A DNA stretch of 42,542 nucleotides from Bifidobacteriaceae bacterium (GTDB taxonomy: Bacteria; Actinomycetota; Actinomycetes; Actinomycetales; Bifidobacteriaceae). Numbering within the stretch: position 1 is the first letter of the stretch; each line of letters opens with the position of its first letter. Positions 17,033-26,387 of the stretch are shown one piece after another. Both the position numbers and the translations under genes were made by a program. The notes under the pieces were generated by a model. That model was not told the origin of the DNA. It worked only from the letters and a program-made list of their open reading frames with translations, and did not search any database. Location: NCBI GenBank assembly GCA_022649925.1, contig JALCOX010000008.1:1-42542 (forward strand), in the 5' to 3' direction.

Positions 17033-17626
17033 ATGGGATCTGACAAAGTTGCGGGTGTGAATAAGAACCAGACCTCGGAGTATTTTGCGCCGGTGGACTC
17101 GTTGCTGCGCAACGCCGACGACGCCACGGTTGCCGAAATCATGGATCGCGATCCTTACGTGTGCCACGTTGACGACACCGTTGGGCAGGTGGCCGATCGG
17201 TTGATCGCTCTCAAAGTGAGCAGTCTTCCCGTCGTTGAGGGTAGCGGTGAGAAGGATTCCACCATTGTGGGATTCATCAGCGACGGAGACATTATGCGCG
17301 CCATCGCCTCCTACGAGCCACAGGCGATTTTCACTGGAGGACAGTCCTCCATGGTGTACTTCGACGACGAGCCGCTGCCCCAAAAGGTGCAAAAACTAAG
17401 TGGGCAGAACATCATGGACATCGCCACCAGCAAGGTGGTGTGTGTCCGTTCCGATCAGAGTGTCGGTCGGGTTGCGCGCATCCTCGCCAAGAAGCAATTC
17501 AAAAAGATGCCGGTGGTCGACGGAGACGGCGCTTTGGTGGGTGTGATTCGGCGCAAGAGCATCATCAAATTCGCCTTCCTCAACATCTTCCACAACGGCT
17601 CCGACGCGCCGCGTTCGGACCGGTAA
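17033..17626 (+). CDS. Two-CBS-domain protein
   Basis: A 197-aa cytosolic protein consisting of paired CBS domains. CBS1 runs from VAEIMDRDPYVCHVDDTVGQVADRLIALKVSSLPVVE to IVGFISDGDIMRAIA (about residues 35-95); CBS2 from NIMDIATSKVVCVRSDQSVGRVARILAKKQFKKMPVVDGDG to VGVIRRKSIIKFAF (about 125-185). Such pairs bind adenine nucleotides or related ligands and usually act as sensors. No effector domain is attached, so the partner is unknown. The ATG at 17033 lacks a clear ribosome binding site, and a GTG at about 17057 (MNKNQTSEYF) is an alternative. It converges with xseB at a 16-bp gap. Confidence 0.88.
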   Translation: MGSDKVAGVNKNQTSEYFAPVDSLLRNADDATVAEIMDRDPYVCHVDDTVGQVADRLIALKVSSLPVVEGSGEKDSTIVGFISDGDIMRAIASYEPQAIFTGGQSSMVYFDDEPLPQKVQKLSGQNIMDIATSKVVCVRSDQSVGRVARILAKKQFKKMPVVDGDGALVGVIRRKSIIKFAFLNIFHNGSDAPRSDR

Positions 17627-17642
17627 CTGCCAACCGCCGGGA

Positions 17643-17948
17643 TCAGGCCTCGAGGTTGCTCTGCGTCCCAGCCTGGGCTCCGGCGTTTGCCTGCTGTTGC
17701 TGGGCGGCGTCGAGCTTGCCGCGCACCTCGTCGAGGAGCGCCTGAGCGCGTTGTGCCAGAGCCTCGCCGATTTCCCATTGCCGCATGGAGGCGTCGAGAT
17801 CGAGTCCGCCGGCTTCCAGGGCCTGGACGGCCTGGACGAGCTGGTCGCGCGCCTGCTCATAGTTGAGTTTGGAGATCTGGTCGCGTTCCTTGTCGGTGAG
17901 GCTGGAGACGACGGCCGGAGTGGATTCGTTCTTCTTTGCAGTTGCCAT
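17643..17948 (-). CDS. xseB: XseB, exodeoxyribonuclease VII small subunit
   Basis: A 101-aa protein whose core LNYEQARDQLVQAVQALEAGGLDLDASMRQWEIGEALAQRAQALLDEVRGKL is the conserved helical hairpin of XseB. In exonuclease VII several XseB chains assemble on one XseA to degrade single-stranded DNA processively. Both tails are low-complexity (N-terminal STPAVVSS, C-terminal AQQQQANAGAQAG). It follows xseA on the same strand with a 17-bp gap, so the subunits are co-expressed. Confidence 0.93.
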   Translation of the reverse strand: MATAKKNESTPAVVSSLTDKERDQISKLNYEQARDQLVQAVQALEAGGLDLDASMRQWEIGEALAQRAQALLDEVRGKLDAAQQQQANAGAQAGTQSNLEA

Positions 17949-17965
17949 GATGATGTTCCTTATAT

Positions 17966-19306
17966 TTAGTGTGTTTCTGGGACGGTCTGTGTTTCCGTGA
18001 CGGTTGCGGCGATGCTGCCCGACTTGAGCGTCACGCCGATGCGATCCTCAGGGGAGAGGTCCGCGGCGGTCGAGATGACGTGGCCCTGCGAGTCTTGGAC
18101 GACGGCGTAACCGCGATCGAGCGTTGACTGTGGGCTGAGCGCTGTCAGGCTCGAGTGCAGTTTCTCGACGGTGAGCGAGGCGTCGTCGACGATTCTGCGC
18201 AGACCGATGTCGAGATGTTGGCGAGCATCGTCGATGAGGCGCTGTGGCCGTTCGAGCATGGTGAGCGGCTGAGTGAGGCTGGGACGGTTTGCGTAACCCT
18301 CGATGAAACGGGTTTCGGAATCGATCCGAGATTGCAGCCTCAAGGTGATGCGTTCGCGCGCTTCGGCGACGAGGGCGAGTTGTTCCACCACGTCGGGGAC
18401 GCTGCGCTTGGCGGCGTCGGTGGGGGTGGAGGCGCGCAGGTCGGAGGCCAGATCGATGAGGGTCCAGTCGTCTTCGTGCCCGATGGCGGAGACTATGGGC
18501 GTCTGGCAGGCGGCCGTCGCGCGGACGACCCCTTCATCAGAGAATCCGATGAGATCCTCGAAGGAGCCACCGCCTCGAGCCACGATGATGACATCCACGC
18601 TGGGGTCGGCGTCGAGCTTCTGAATGGCGGCGATGACCTCGGGAGGGCATTGAGGCCCTTGCACGTGCACGTGTTCCACGGTGAAGTCGATGGTCGGCCA
18701 GCGCAGGTGTGCGTTCGTCATGACGTCACCTTCGGCGCGAGCCTGAGGTGCGCAGATGAGTCCGATGCGCTGAGGAAATTGCGGAAGGGGAATCTTGTTG
18801 TCATCGTCAAAGAGCCCCTCGCCCTTGAGTCGCTTGCGGAGCTCCTCAATCTGGGCCATGAGATCGCCTTTGCCGACGCGACGAATGTCGTCTCCCATGA
18901 AGCTCAGTCGTGTCTGCTTGATCCAGATGTCGGCGCGACCGTGAACTACCACGCGGTCGCCCTGGCGGAAGTCGCGTGCCATTCCCGCGAAACGACCGAA
19001 GCCCATCACCTGAATGGACACCTCTTCGGTGTTGTCGCGCAAAGTGATGTAAGCGGAACCGGAACGACGGGTGTTGATCTCTGAGATTTGCCCCTCGATC
19101 CACGCCCCCGGCCACTTTTCGACGGTCTGGTGGAATACCTGCGCGATGTGACTCACCGGCCACGGATTGTCCGCGGTGGTCTCGCGTGCCAGGCGTGGGA
19201 AGGGCTCGGCGGCAGCGGGAGCCGTGGTCTCGCCAATCCCCACGAGGTGGGCTTGCGCATCTGTGCCCGAGGAATTCGATGCGCCGTTTGTCTGATAAGA
19301 ACTCAT
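17966..19306 (-). CDS. xseA: XseA, exodeoxyribonuclease VII large subunit
   Basis: A 446-aa protein with an N-terminal OB-fold (WPGAWIEGQISEINTRRSGSAYITLRDNTEEVSIQVMGFGRF, about residues 65-110), followed by the catalytic region with KIPLPQFPQRIGLICAPQARAEGDVM, PQCPPEVIAAIQKLD, DVIIVARGGGSFEDLIGFSDEGVVRA and TPIVSAIGHEDDWTLIDLASDLRASTPTDAA, all hallmarks of XseA. A coiled-coil-prone C-terminal half and STLDRGYAVV complete the family pattern. The first ~45 residues (SSYQTNGASNSSG...) are variable. GAGGA lies immediately before the ATG. It is divergent from the large activase gene across 240 bp. Confidence 0.95.
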   Translation of the reverse strand: MSSYQTNGASNSSGTDAQAHLVGIGETTAPAAAEPFPRLARETTADNPWPVSHIAQVFHQTVEKWPGAWIEGQISEINTRRSGSAYITLRDNTEEVSIQVMGFGRFAGMARDFRQGDRVVVHGRADIWIKQTRLSFMGDDIRRVGKGDLMAQIEELRKRLKGEGLFDDDNKIPLPQFPQRIGLICAPQARAEGDVMTNAHLRWPTIDFTVEHVHVQGPQCPPEVIAAIQKLDADPSVDVIIVARGGGSFEDLIGFSDEGVVRATAACQTPIVSAIGHEDDWTLIDLASDLRASTPTDAAKRSVPDVVEQLALVAEARERITLRLQSRIDSETRFIEGYANRPSLTQPLTMLERPQRLIDDARQHLDIGLRRIVDDASLTVEKLHSSLTALSPQSTLDRGYAVVQDSQGHVISTAADLSPEDRIGVTLKSGSIAATVTETQTVPETH

Positions 19307-19546
19307 TCCTCAACACTGAGCCAGAGTCGGGACATTTGCAAGCGAATTCCACCCCTGTGGTCGAAGGTGAATTTGCGCTGAGAAATCAATCATTTCAAGG
19401 GATTTTGCACAGGCTTGACAAGGAGGAGCGGGGGAGAATTTACACGAAAGATGAAGGCGTCTTCGGCTGTACAAACTCGCCGTAACCGTCCGAGAAACAC
19501 CACCCTTACCGGGGTTGGTAACCGTTGCCTAGTAAATTAATGAAGC
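19307..19546. promoter_or_regulatory. Divergent promoter region, xseA / activase
   Basis: This 240-bp gap separates two divergent genes. A perfect -35 hexamer TTGACA is at 19415-19420 on the + strand but without a strong -10 at 17 bp. Closer to the activase start, TAGTAAATT (19530-19538) could serve as a -10 about 8 nt before the ATG, giving an almost leaderless mRNA. No strong ribosome binding site precedes the activase. I see no gene in this stretch. Confidence 0.4.
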
Positions 19547-22500
19547 ATGGCGGACGAGAAAACACAGATGAAGATGGCGAAGCAGCACGCTCTGAGAGTT
19601 GGTCTCGATATTGGATCCACCACAGTCAAGGCTGTGGTCCTCGAAGACGTGGCGCCGAATTCCGACGAGCAGCACGAGCAGCAGAAGCCCGTCGCACCGG
19701 AGATCATCTTCTCCGATTACCGTCGTCACCACGCCAACGTTCGCGCAACTGTAGCCGGCCTCATCCAAGACATTCATAAGCTCCTGCTGTCCCAAGATCG
19801 CGGTGACATTCCGATTCACTTCGCAATCACCGGTTCCGGTGGACTCGGTCTGGCCGACAGTCTTCACAGCCAGTTCATCCAAGAGGTCATCGCCGAGACC
19901 GAGGCAATCCAGACGGATTACCCGCAGGCGGACGTCATTATTGAGTTGGGTGGCGAAGACGCCAAGATCACGTATTTGAAGCCAACGCCTGAACAGCGGA
20001 TGAACGGTTCGTGCGCCGGCGGAACCGGAGCGTTTATCGACCAGATGGCGACGCTTCTCAACACGGACGCCGCCGGTCTCAACGAGTACGCAAAGCACTC
20101 CACTACCTTGTATCCCATCGCGTCGCGGTGCGGAGTTTTCGCGAAGTCCGACCTTCAGCCGCTCATCAACGACGGTGCCGCCAAGGAAGATCTTGCCGCC
20201 TCCATCTTCAACGCGGTGTCGACACAGACGATTGCGGGTCTCGCCTGCGGTCGCCCCGTCAAGGGCAACGTCGTATTCCTCGGCGGTCCGCTCTTCTTCA
20301 TGTCGGAATTGCGTGAGGCTTTCCGACACACGCTGGAGGGCGTGACGGACACCTTCATCACCCCCAAGGACGCGCACCTCGCCGTCGCCTACGGTGCCGC
20401 TCTCCTCGCCGGTTCCGACGAGGGCGAAAACGCCGACAACGCCGAGGCGGTCACCTGCGCCGAGCTCCTCACCGAGCTGCAGGTCCTTTCGACCGTCAAG
20501 GCGAATATCGCCTCGATGCGTCCTCTTTTTAAGGATAAGAACGAGCGCGAGAGCTTCGATGAGCGCCACGGTCGCGAACAGGTCACGGTCGGCACTCTCG
20601 ACGGCGCGAGCGGGCCGCACTTCCTGGGTATTGACGCCGGCTCGACCACGATCAAGGCTGCGCTTGTCAACGACGATCAGGAGATCGTCTGGTCCTCATA
20701 CGCGACCAATCAGGGCAGTCCGCTGATTGGCGCCGCGGAAATCGTCAAGAAGATCACAGCCGAACTTCCCGCCGACGCCTACATCGCGCGCAGTTGCGCG
20801 ACAGGGTACGGCGAGGGTCTCATCACGGCGGGACTGCATCTGGACGAGGGCGAAGTCGAAACGATGGCGCACTACCGGGGCGCAGAGGTCGTGAGCCCGG
20901 GCGTCACGTCGGTGATCGACATCGGCGGTCAGGACATGAAGTATCTCGCCGTCACCGATGGCGTTATCGACTCCATCGCCGTCAACGAGGCGTGCTCTTC
21001 TGGTTGCGGCTCCTTCCTGCAGACGTTTGCACAGTCCATGGGATTGAGCATCGAGGAGTTCACCCAGGCGGCGCTCAACTCCACCAGTCCAGTGGATCTC
21101 GGCTCTCGCTGCACGGTGTTCATGAATTCTTCGGTCAAGCAGGCGCAGAAAGAGGGCGCCACGATTGAAGACATCGCGGCCGGCCTGTGTTACTCAGTGG
21201 TGAGGAACGCGCTGTACAAGGTCATCAAGCTGCGCGACTCGGGCGATCTCGGCTCCACTGTGGTGGTTCAGGGCGGAACGTTCTTGAACGACGCCGTGCT
21301 GCGCGCCTTCGAGCTGCTGACGAACCTCGAGGTCACCAGGCCCAACATCGCGGGTCTCATGGGTGCCTACGGCGCGGCCCTCACCGCGCGAATGCACTTC
21401 GGCAATCTCGAAGAAGAAGACGAGGCACAGAGCGAGAAGACGACCGGCGCCGAATTCCGCCGCACGTCTTCGGTTCTCACGGGTGAGGCGCTCGACCATC
21501 TCTCCATGACGTCCGAGCGTGACATCTGCAAGCTGTGCCAGAATCATTGCAAGCTCACGATCACCACGTTTGAGGACGGCACGCGCTACGTGACGGGCAA
21601 CCGCTGCGAACGCGGAGGCGACCGCAACAAGAAGAAATCCACGCTGCCCAACCTGTACGACTACAAGTACAAGCGCGCCTTTGGCTACCGTCGCCTCACC
21701 GAGAAGAAGGCAACCCGCGGCGACATTGGCATTCCGCGCGTGCTCAACATGTATGAGAACTACCCGTTCTGGTTCACGCTGCTCACCAAGCTCGGCTTCC
21801 GCGTCATGATCTCGAAGCGCTCGAGCCACGAGGTGTTCGAGAAGGGCATCGACACCATCGCCTCCGAGAACATCTGCTACCCGGCAAAGATGGTGCACGG
21901 ACACATTCGCACGTTGCTCGAGAAGGGTGTGAAGACGATCTTCTACCCCTGCGTCTCGTACGAAGAAGATTTCACGGACGATTCCGACAACAACTACAAC
22001 TGCCCCATCGTGGCCAACTATCCCATGGTCATCGGTGCCAACATGCCAGATCTGCGCGAGCCCGGCATCCGCTACATGCACCCCTACTTCAACATGGCGA
22101 ACCACGAGCTCATGGTGGATCGCATCGTCGAGGAGTTCAAGTGGGCAGACGTGGGGCACGACGAGGCCGCGGCAGCGGTTCAGGCCGCCTACGCTGAGTC
22201 CAAGCTCTTCCGCAAGGACGTGCAACAGGAGGGTCTGCGCGCGCTGACGTATATGCGCGAACACAACGTTCGCGGCATCGTGCTCGCGGGGCGTCCCTAC
22301 CACATCGATCCTGAGGTCAACCACGGAATCCCTGAGACCATCAACACGCTGGGAATGGCGGTGCTTTCCGAGGATGCAATCGCCGAGCTGGCACCCAAGG
22401 AAATGCCCAACCTCACCGATTTCGTGCCCAGCGGCGAACTTCCTTCCCGCGACAAGGATGCTGAGGGCTTCCGCAAGACGGCGGGCACCGACGCGGCAGG

Positions 22501-24262
22501 CAAGAAGCGGCTGCCGTTGCGCGTCATGAATCAGTGGGCATATCACTCCAGGCTCTACGCCGCCGCGCGCTTCGTGGCGGAATATCCAGGACTGGAACTG
22601 GTTCAGCTCAATTCCTTCGGCTGCGGTCTCGACGCCATCACCACCGACCAGGTGCAGGAGATCCTGGCCGACAAGGAGGACGTGTATACCCAGCTCAAGA
22701 TCGACGAGGTCACCAACCTCGGCGCGGCCAAGATTCGTCTGCGCTCGCTCAAGGCTGCGGTCGAAGAGCGGGAGCGCGCCGCGAAGGCTGCCAAGGTCTA
22801 CAGCGCCGTCAGCAACATCAGTGCGATGGCGGACGTGCGCGAGGGGCTCGAATCCGGCGCTCCGAGCGGGCGCGGCCACGCGGGTGAGCACGGTGCCTCC
22901 GAGCACACCACGTCCACGCTGAGCAAGTACGCCCATCCGGCAACCTTCACCAAGCAGATGCAGAAGGACGGCTACACGATTCTGGCTCCCCAGATGTCGC
23001 CGATCCACTTCTCACTGCTCAAGGCGGTGTTCGAGTCCGGTGGTTACAAATTCGACCTGCTTGAGCACGCGAGCCGCGACGACGTAGAATCCGGGCTTAA
23101 ATTCGTCAACAACGACGCCTGCTATCCGGCCATCATGGTGGTCGGTCAGCTGGTGCACGCCTTTGTCGACGGCTCTCACGATCCCGACAAGTGCGCTGTC
23201 ATCATTACGCAGACCGGTGGCATGTGCCGCGCCACGAACTACGTGGGTCTTCTGCGCAAGGGCCTGGCGGACGCGGGATATCCGCAGGTCCCGGTGATCG
23301 CGCTGAGCACGCAGGGATTCGAGTCCAACCCGGGCCTCCAGATCACGCCGGCGCTGCTGCACCGTGCCGTCAAGGCCTTCCTGCTGGGTGACCTTATGCT
23401 CAAGTGCCTCCTGCGCGTGCGGCCTTACGAAGTGGAGAAGGGCTCTGCGGATCGCCTCTACCACCAGTGGGACGCGATCGTGCGCGAGACCATCGAACAT
23501 CACGGGCGTTCGGCCACTGCCAAGCGGACGGCGGGTAAGTCTTTCTACTCCTACAGCTCACTGGCAAAGGCCATCGTCACCAGCTTCGACACGTTCCCGC
23601 TGCAAAATATTGCGCGCAAGCCGCGTGTGGGAGTGGTGGGGGAGATCCTCGTCAAGTTCCACCCCGACGCCAACAACCATGTGATCGACGTCATCGAGTC
23701 GCAGGGTTGCGAGGCCGTGATGCCCGGCATCACTGAGTTCATGGTGCAAAACCTCTATGTGTCTGAATGGAACAAGCAGAATCTCGGCACGGGTGGCAAC
23801 CTCAAGGTCAAGGGGCTCATGAAGGACGTCGTGGACCTCTACGAGAAGCCGATTCGCAACGCCATCGACCTGGCGCACGGGAAGTTCACCCAGGATCTTC
23901 CGATGGATCAGTTGGTCGAGAAGGCACGCTCGGTTACCTCGGTGGGTGTTCAGGCCGGTGAGGGCTGGCTGCTGACCGGCGAGATCATGGAGCTGATCGA
24001 CTCTGGCACGCCCAACGTGGTGTGCGCACAGCCCTTCGCCTGCCTGCCCAACCACGTGACCGGTCGAGGCATGTTCCAAGAGATTCGTCGTCAGCGCGGC
24101 GAGGCGAACATCGTGTCGATTGATTACGACCCCGGGTCCTCGGAAGCCAACCAGCTCAATCGTATCAAGCTGATGATTTCCGCTGCGAAGAAGGCGTATG
24201 CGAAGGCGGAGGAAGAGGCGGCACGTGAGCCTGCTTCACCTCAGCTGGAGCCCGCCTCCTGA
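19547..24262 (+). CDS. Giant acyl-CoA dehydratase activase-related protein (two BadF ATPase domains + HgdB/DUF2229-like regions)
   Basis: A 1571-aa fusion. Domain 1 (about residues 16-290) and domain 2 (about 358-610) are ASKHA-fold BadF/BadG/HgdC activases: GLDIGSTTVKAV and LGIDAGSTTIKAAL phosphate loops, IIELGGEDAKI and VIDIGGQDMKY, and cluster-type Cys in NGSCAGGTGAF + SRCGVFAKSD and NEACSSGCGSF + SRCTVFMNSS. A CKLCQNHC...NRCERGGD Cys motif (about 661-687) leads into DUF2229/HgdB-like segments (IPRVLNMYENYPFW, ENICYPAKMVHGHI, and later YTILAPQMSPIHF, NNDACYPAIMVVGQ, ITQTGGMCRATNY). Known relatives activate radical 2-hydroxyacyl-CoA dehydratases by ATP-driven electron transfer; no separate dehydratase genes are nearby, so the substrate is unknown. 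It is monocistronic with its own terminator. Confidence 0.85.
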   Translation: MADEKTQMKMAKQHALRVGLDIGSTTVKAVVLEDVAPNSDEQHEQQKPVAPEIIFSDYRRHHANVRATVAGLIQDIHKLLLSQDRGDIPIHFAITGSGGLGLADSLHSQFIQEVIAETEAIQTDYPQADVIIELGGEDAKITYLKPTPEQRMNGSCAGGTGAFIDQMATLLNTDAAGLNEYAKHSTTLYPIASRCGVFAKSDLQPLINDGAAKEDLAASIFNAVSTQTIAGLACGRPVKGNVVFLGGPLFFMSELREAFRHTLEGVTDTFITPKDAHLAVAYGAALLAGSDEGENADNAEAVTCAELLTELQVLSTVKANIASMRPLFKDKNERESFDERHGREQVTVGTLDGASGPHFLGIDAGSTTIKAALVNDDQEIVWSSYATNQGSPLIGAAEIVKKITAELPADAYIARSCATGYGEGLITAGLHLDEGEVETMAHYRGAEVVSPGVTSVIDIGGQDMKYLAVTDGVIDSIAVNEACSSGCGSFLQTFAQSMGLSIEEFTQAALNSTSPVDLGSRCTVFMNSSVKQAQKEGATIEDIAAGLCYSVVRNALYKVIKLRDSGDLGSTVVVQGGTFLNDAVLRAFELLTNLEVTRPNIAGLMGAYGAALTARMHFGNLEEEDEAQSEKTTGAEFRRTSSVLTGEALDHLSMTSERDICKLCQNHCKLTITTFEDGTRYVTGNRCERGGDRNKKKSTLPNLYDYKYKRAFGYRRLTEKKATRGDIGIPRVLNMYENYPFWFTLLTKLGFRVMISKRSSHEVFEKGIDTIASENICYPAKMVHGHIRTLLEKGVKTIFYPCVSYEEDFTDDSDNNYNCPIVANYPMVIGANMPDLREPGIRYMHPYFNMANHELMVDRIVEEFKWADVGHDEAAAAVQAAYAESKLFRKDVQQEGLRALTYMREHNVRGIVLAGRPYHIDPEVNHGIPETINTLGMAVLSEDAIAELAPKEMPNLTDFVPSGELPSRDKDAEGFRKTAGTDAAGKKRLPLRVMNQWAYHSRLYAAARFVAEYPGLELVQLNSFGCGLDAITTDQVQEILADKEDVYTQLKIDEVTNLGAAKIRLRSLKAAVEERERAAKAAKVYSAVSNISAMADVREGLESGAPSGRGHAGEHGASEHTTSTLSKYAHPATFTKQMQKDGYTILAPQMSPIHFSLLKAVFESGGYKFDLLEHASRDDVESGLKFVNNDACYPAIMVVGQLVHAFVDGSHDPDKCAVIITQTGGMCRATNYVGLLRKGLADAGYPQVPVIALSTQGFESNPGLQITPALLHRAVKAFLLGDLMLKCLLRVRPYEVEKGSADRLYHQWDAIVRETIEHHGRSATAKRTAGKSFYSYSSLAKAIVTSFDTFPLQNIARKPRVGVVGEILVKFHPDANNHVIDVIESQGCEAVMPGITEFMVQNLYVSEWNKQNLGTGGNLKVKGLMKDVVDLYEKPIRNAIDLAHGKFTQDLPMDQLVEKARSVTSVGVQAGEGWLLTGEIMELIDSGTPNVVCAQPFACLPNHVTGRGMFQEIRRQRGEANIVSIDYDPGSSEANQLNRIKLMISAAKKAYAKAEEEAAREPASPQLEPAS

Positions 24263-24286
24263 AGACGCGATGTTTCGGAGGTGAAC

Positions 24287-24316
24287 ACCCCGGCGAAAGC
24301 TGGGGTTTTCCTTATT
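24287..24316 (+). terminator. Intrinsic terminator after the activase gene
   Basis: ACCCCGGC-GAAA-GCTGGGGT forms an 8-bp stem (one G-T wobble) with a stable GNRA tetraloop, followed by a T-rich tail (TTTCCTTATTTTT). It starts 25 bp after the stop codon. Confidence 0.88.
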
Positions 24317-24373
24317 TTTGCAACGAAATTGACGCTTCTGTTGACCACTTTTGGCTGTATTTTGCGCTGTGTT

Positions 24374-24542
24374 AAATACCCCCGGCGTGTCGATTTGAGA
24401 CCGCTCTCAGTGGTGTGGTTATATACGGGTGGTTACGGAAAGTGCGTGGGGTATTTCAATAATTGAAGGCGCTTTCCCTCTCAGTTTTATTTTTACGACG
24501 TGGCGCGTCTCAGAATGCGCCGCCTCAATCTCAGGAGAAATG
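24374..24542 (+). promoter_or_regulatory. Candidate promoter and structured 5' UTR of the WxL locus
   Basis: TTGAGA (about 24394) and TTATAT (about 24418), 18 bp apart, form a plausible promoter. AAATACCCC (24374-24382) and GGGGTATTT (24448-24456) are a 9-bp inverted repeat bracketing it. The presumed ~110-nt leader can form GGAAAGTGC/GCGCTTTCC and GGCGC/GCGCC hairpins, the second just upstream of the AGGAG ribosome binding site. A leader this long contrasts with the many leaderless genes in the window and may stabilise or regulate the mRNA. Confidence 0.4.
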
Positions 24543-25124
24543 ATGAACAGTAAATTCAGTGTGGCTTCAGGTGCTCTTCTCACAGGTCTCGCCGTTATTG
24601 CGCTTGCGGTTCCGAACACCGCGTACGCAGCCGATGCTGGCTCCTCTGCAGACAGCAACACGACGCTGAACGTCACCGCCGGGACACTGGATTTGGCGGG
24701 AACAACAGACGGCGACTTTGGTGAGACCTCCGTCTCGACGATCCACAACTCCGGTTTCACGAGCTCGATTTCCGAGGCTCCCGTTGTCACTGACTACCGA
24801 GGTGGCGACGGCGCCTGGGTCCTCAGCGTGAAGTCCAACGGCACTTTCGCTTCCCAGCTCGGCGCGACGCTGAGCGTCCGTGATAACGGAAGTGCGGCCG
24901 ATTCCTCGGCGAGCGGCGCGACGCTGACGAAGCCAAGTGCGACGACCATCACGACGGCAGACTCCGCAGTGACGACCGCTTCGGCCGCCAATGGCAAAAA
25001 CGATCTGAAATACTCGGTCGGTCTGAATATTGCTCAGGGTACTAACGTGAAGGCTCAGAGCTACACGGACACCCTGACGTGGACGCTGGGTACCGCGGTT
25101 GAGCAGGGCGAGGGCAGCAACTGA
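24543..25124 (+). CDS. Small WxL-domain surface protein
   Basis: A 193-aa secreted protein. The signal peptide MNSKFSVASGALLTGLAVIALAVPNTAYA ends in AYA-AD. The mature part is almost entirely a WxL domain: the proximal motif GAWVLSVKSNGTF (Trp near residue 92) and the distal motif YTDTLTWTLG near the C-terminus, preceded by a Ser/Thr/Ala-rich stretch. WxL domains bind peptidoglycan noncovalently. The start is set by AGGAG 5-6 nt before the second of two adjacent ATGs; the longer ORF from 24429 is not plausible because it places a signal peptide internally. It is first in a three-gene locus with a DUF916 protein and an LRR-WxL protein. Confidence 0.8.
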   Translation: MNSKFSVASGALLTGLAVIALAVPNTAYAADAGSSADSNTTLNVTAGTLDLAGTTDGDFGETSVSTIHNSGFTSSISEAPVVTDYRGGDGAWVLSVKSNGTFASQLGATLSVRDNGSAADSSASGATLTKPSATTITTADSAVTTASAANGKNDLKYSVGLNIAQGTNVKAQSYTDTLTWTLGTAVEQGEGSN

Positions 25125-25193
25125 GCTGGACTTGGGACGTACGCCGCTGAACCAATGGTCAGCGGCAAGTGAAGTAGCGGCGGAGGTGACGCA

Positions 25194-26387
25194 GTGCGAA
25201 TGACGAACGGAATCGGAAGAGCGAGTGCGATAGTAGCGAGCTGCGTCGCAGCGCTCCTGGTGGCAGGTGCGCTCTGCGTTCCCGCGCATGCAGCGGGGTT
25301 CGGACTGTCGGTGAATCCGGTGTTGCCTCAAGAGCAGAGATCCACCACGACGTCGTATTTCGACGTGGCAGCGGCCCCGGGGCGGGTGAGCACCCTCAAG
25401 GTCGACCTCGTCAACAAGACCTCCAAGGCGATGAAGGTGTCGGCCGCGGTGGTACCGGCCAGTACCAGTGATTCAGGAAGCGTCGCTTACGATGCGACTT
25501 CTGCGGCGACCACTTCAGTGGCGTCAACCGCGCACAAGCTTCCAGACCTGGTGTCTGTCAAGAACCAGACGTTGCAAATCCCAGCGAACTCTACACGCAT
25601 CTTCACCACGAAACTCACCATGCCCGCGCAGTCCTTCGAGGGTGTGGTCGCGGGCGGCATCGTCGTGGAGCAATTGGGGCAGAACGCCGAGAAAACCTCA
25701 CACAACGGGGGAGTGGGTATCGGTATCTCCTCCAAATATCGGTATGTGATTGCCGTTCTGGCGCGTAACAGTGAGAAGACCGTTACCTCCGACCTCTCCT
25801 TTGGCAAGGCCAGTGCCCGTCAGGTCAGCAAGAAAAATCAGATCGCGTTAAAGCTGGAGAATGCTCGCCCTACGTTCCTCAACCAGCTTGAGGTCAGTGC
25901 CACGGCAACTCTGGCGTCTGATTCCTCGAAGAGTTATAAGCAGTCGGCGAGCGGCATGCAGATGGCACCGAACTCGTCGTTTTCGTACGCAATCTCCCTG
26001 CCCGACGACGTGAGCCCGGGGACGTACGACGTTTCTGCCGCGGCGTATTACGTGCAAGATTCCAAGGGTCCCTACACAGGTGCGGACGCCCAGAAATACA
26101 AGTACCGCAAAACTTTTAAGGGCAAGGTCACCGTGAGCGCTGCCACGGCGAAGAAGTTCTCGGATTCCATCAGCTCGGTGCGGGACGCGCCGGGCATTGC
26201 ATGGTGGGTTTATGTGATCGTCATCGTGGTGTTGCTGCTCCTGATTTTGCTGGTGCTGGCCTACGTCGTGTACCGCAGGAAGCAGCTGGAAATGAAACGC
26301 CTCCGGACGCAACTTGCGAACGCACAGGGCGAAGTTGCTCCCAGGATCATTGCACGGACGGGGCGCGGAGGTGCCCACCGAGTATGA
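25194..26387 (+). CDS. DUF916-type WxL-interacting protein, C-terminally membrane anchored
   Basis: A 397-aa protein with a signal peptide (to AHA-AGFGLSVNPVLP), two Ig-like regions matching the DUF916 + DUF3324 layout of WxL-interacting proteins, and a C-terminal helix WWVYVIVIVVLLLLILLVLAYVVYRRKQ with a basic cytoplasmic tail. Family-like segments are YFDVAAAPGRVSTLKVDLVNKTSKAMKVSAAVVPA, PANSTRIFTTKLTMPAQSFEGVVAGGIVV and LENARPTFLNQLEVSATAT. It probably tethers WxL proteins to the membrane and/or peptidoglycan. The GTG start has a strong GGAGG 7 nt upstream. Its stop overlaps the next gene's start as ATGA, tying the two products together. Confidence 0.82.
   Translation: MRMTNGIGRASAIVASCVAALLVAGALCVPAHAAGFGLSVNPVLPQEQRSTTTSYFDVAAAPGRVSTLKVDLVNKTSKAMKVSAAVVPASTSDSGSVAYDATSAATTSVASTAHKLPDLVSVKNQTLQIPANSTRIFTTKLTMPAQSFEGVVAGGIVVEQLGQNAEKTSHNGGVGIGISSKYRYVIAVLARNSEKTVTSDLSFGKASARQVSKKNQIALKLENARPTFLNQLEVSATATLASDSSKSYKQSASGMQMAPNSSFSYAISLPDDVSPGTYDVSAAAYYVQDSKGPYTGADAQKYKYRKTFKGKVTVSAATAKKFSDSISSVRDAPGIAWWVYVIVIVVLLLLILLVLAYVVYRRKQLEMKRLRTQLANAQGEVAPRIIARTGRGGAHRV

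Noticed and set aside
19529-20620. 363-aa ORF antisense to the activase gene
   Set aside because: Low-complexity valine/glycine-rich translation typical of a shadow frame.
21194-23008. 604-aa ORF antisense to the activase gene
   Set aside because: Same reason: shadow of a strongly coding opposite strand, with no family features.
24429-24539. Longer N-terminus for the small WxL protein
   Set aside because: It would place the signal peptide internally; AGGAG before ATG 24543 is decisive.
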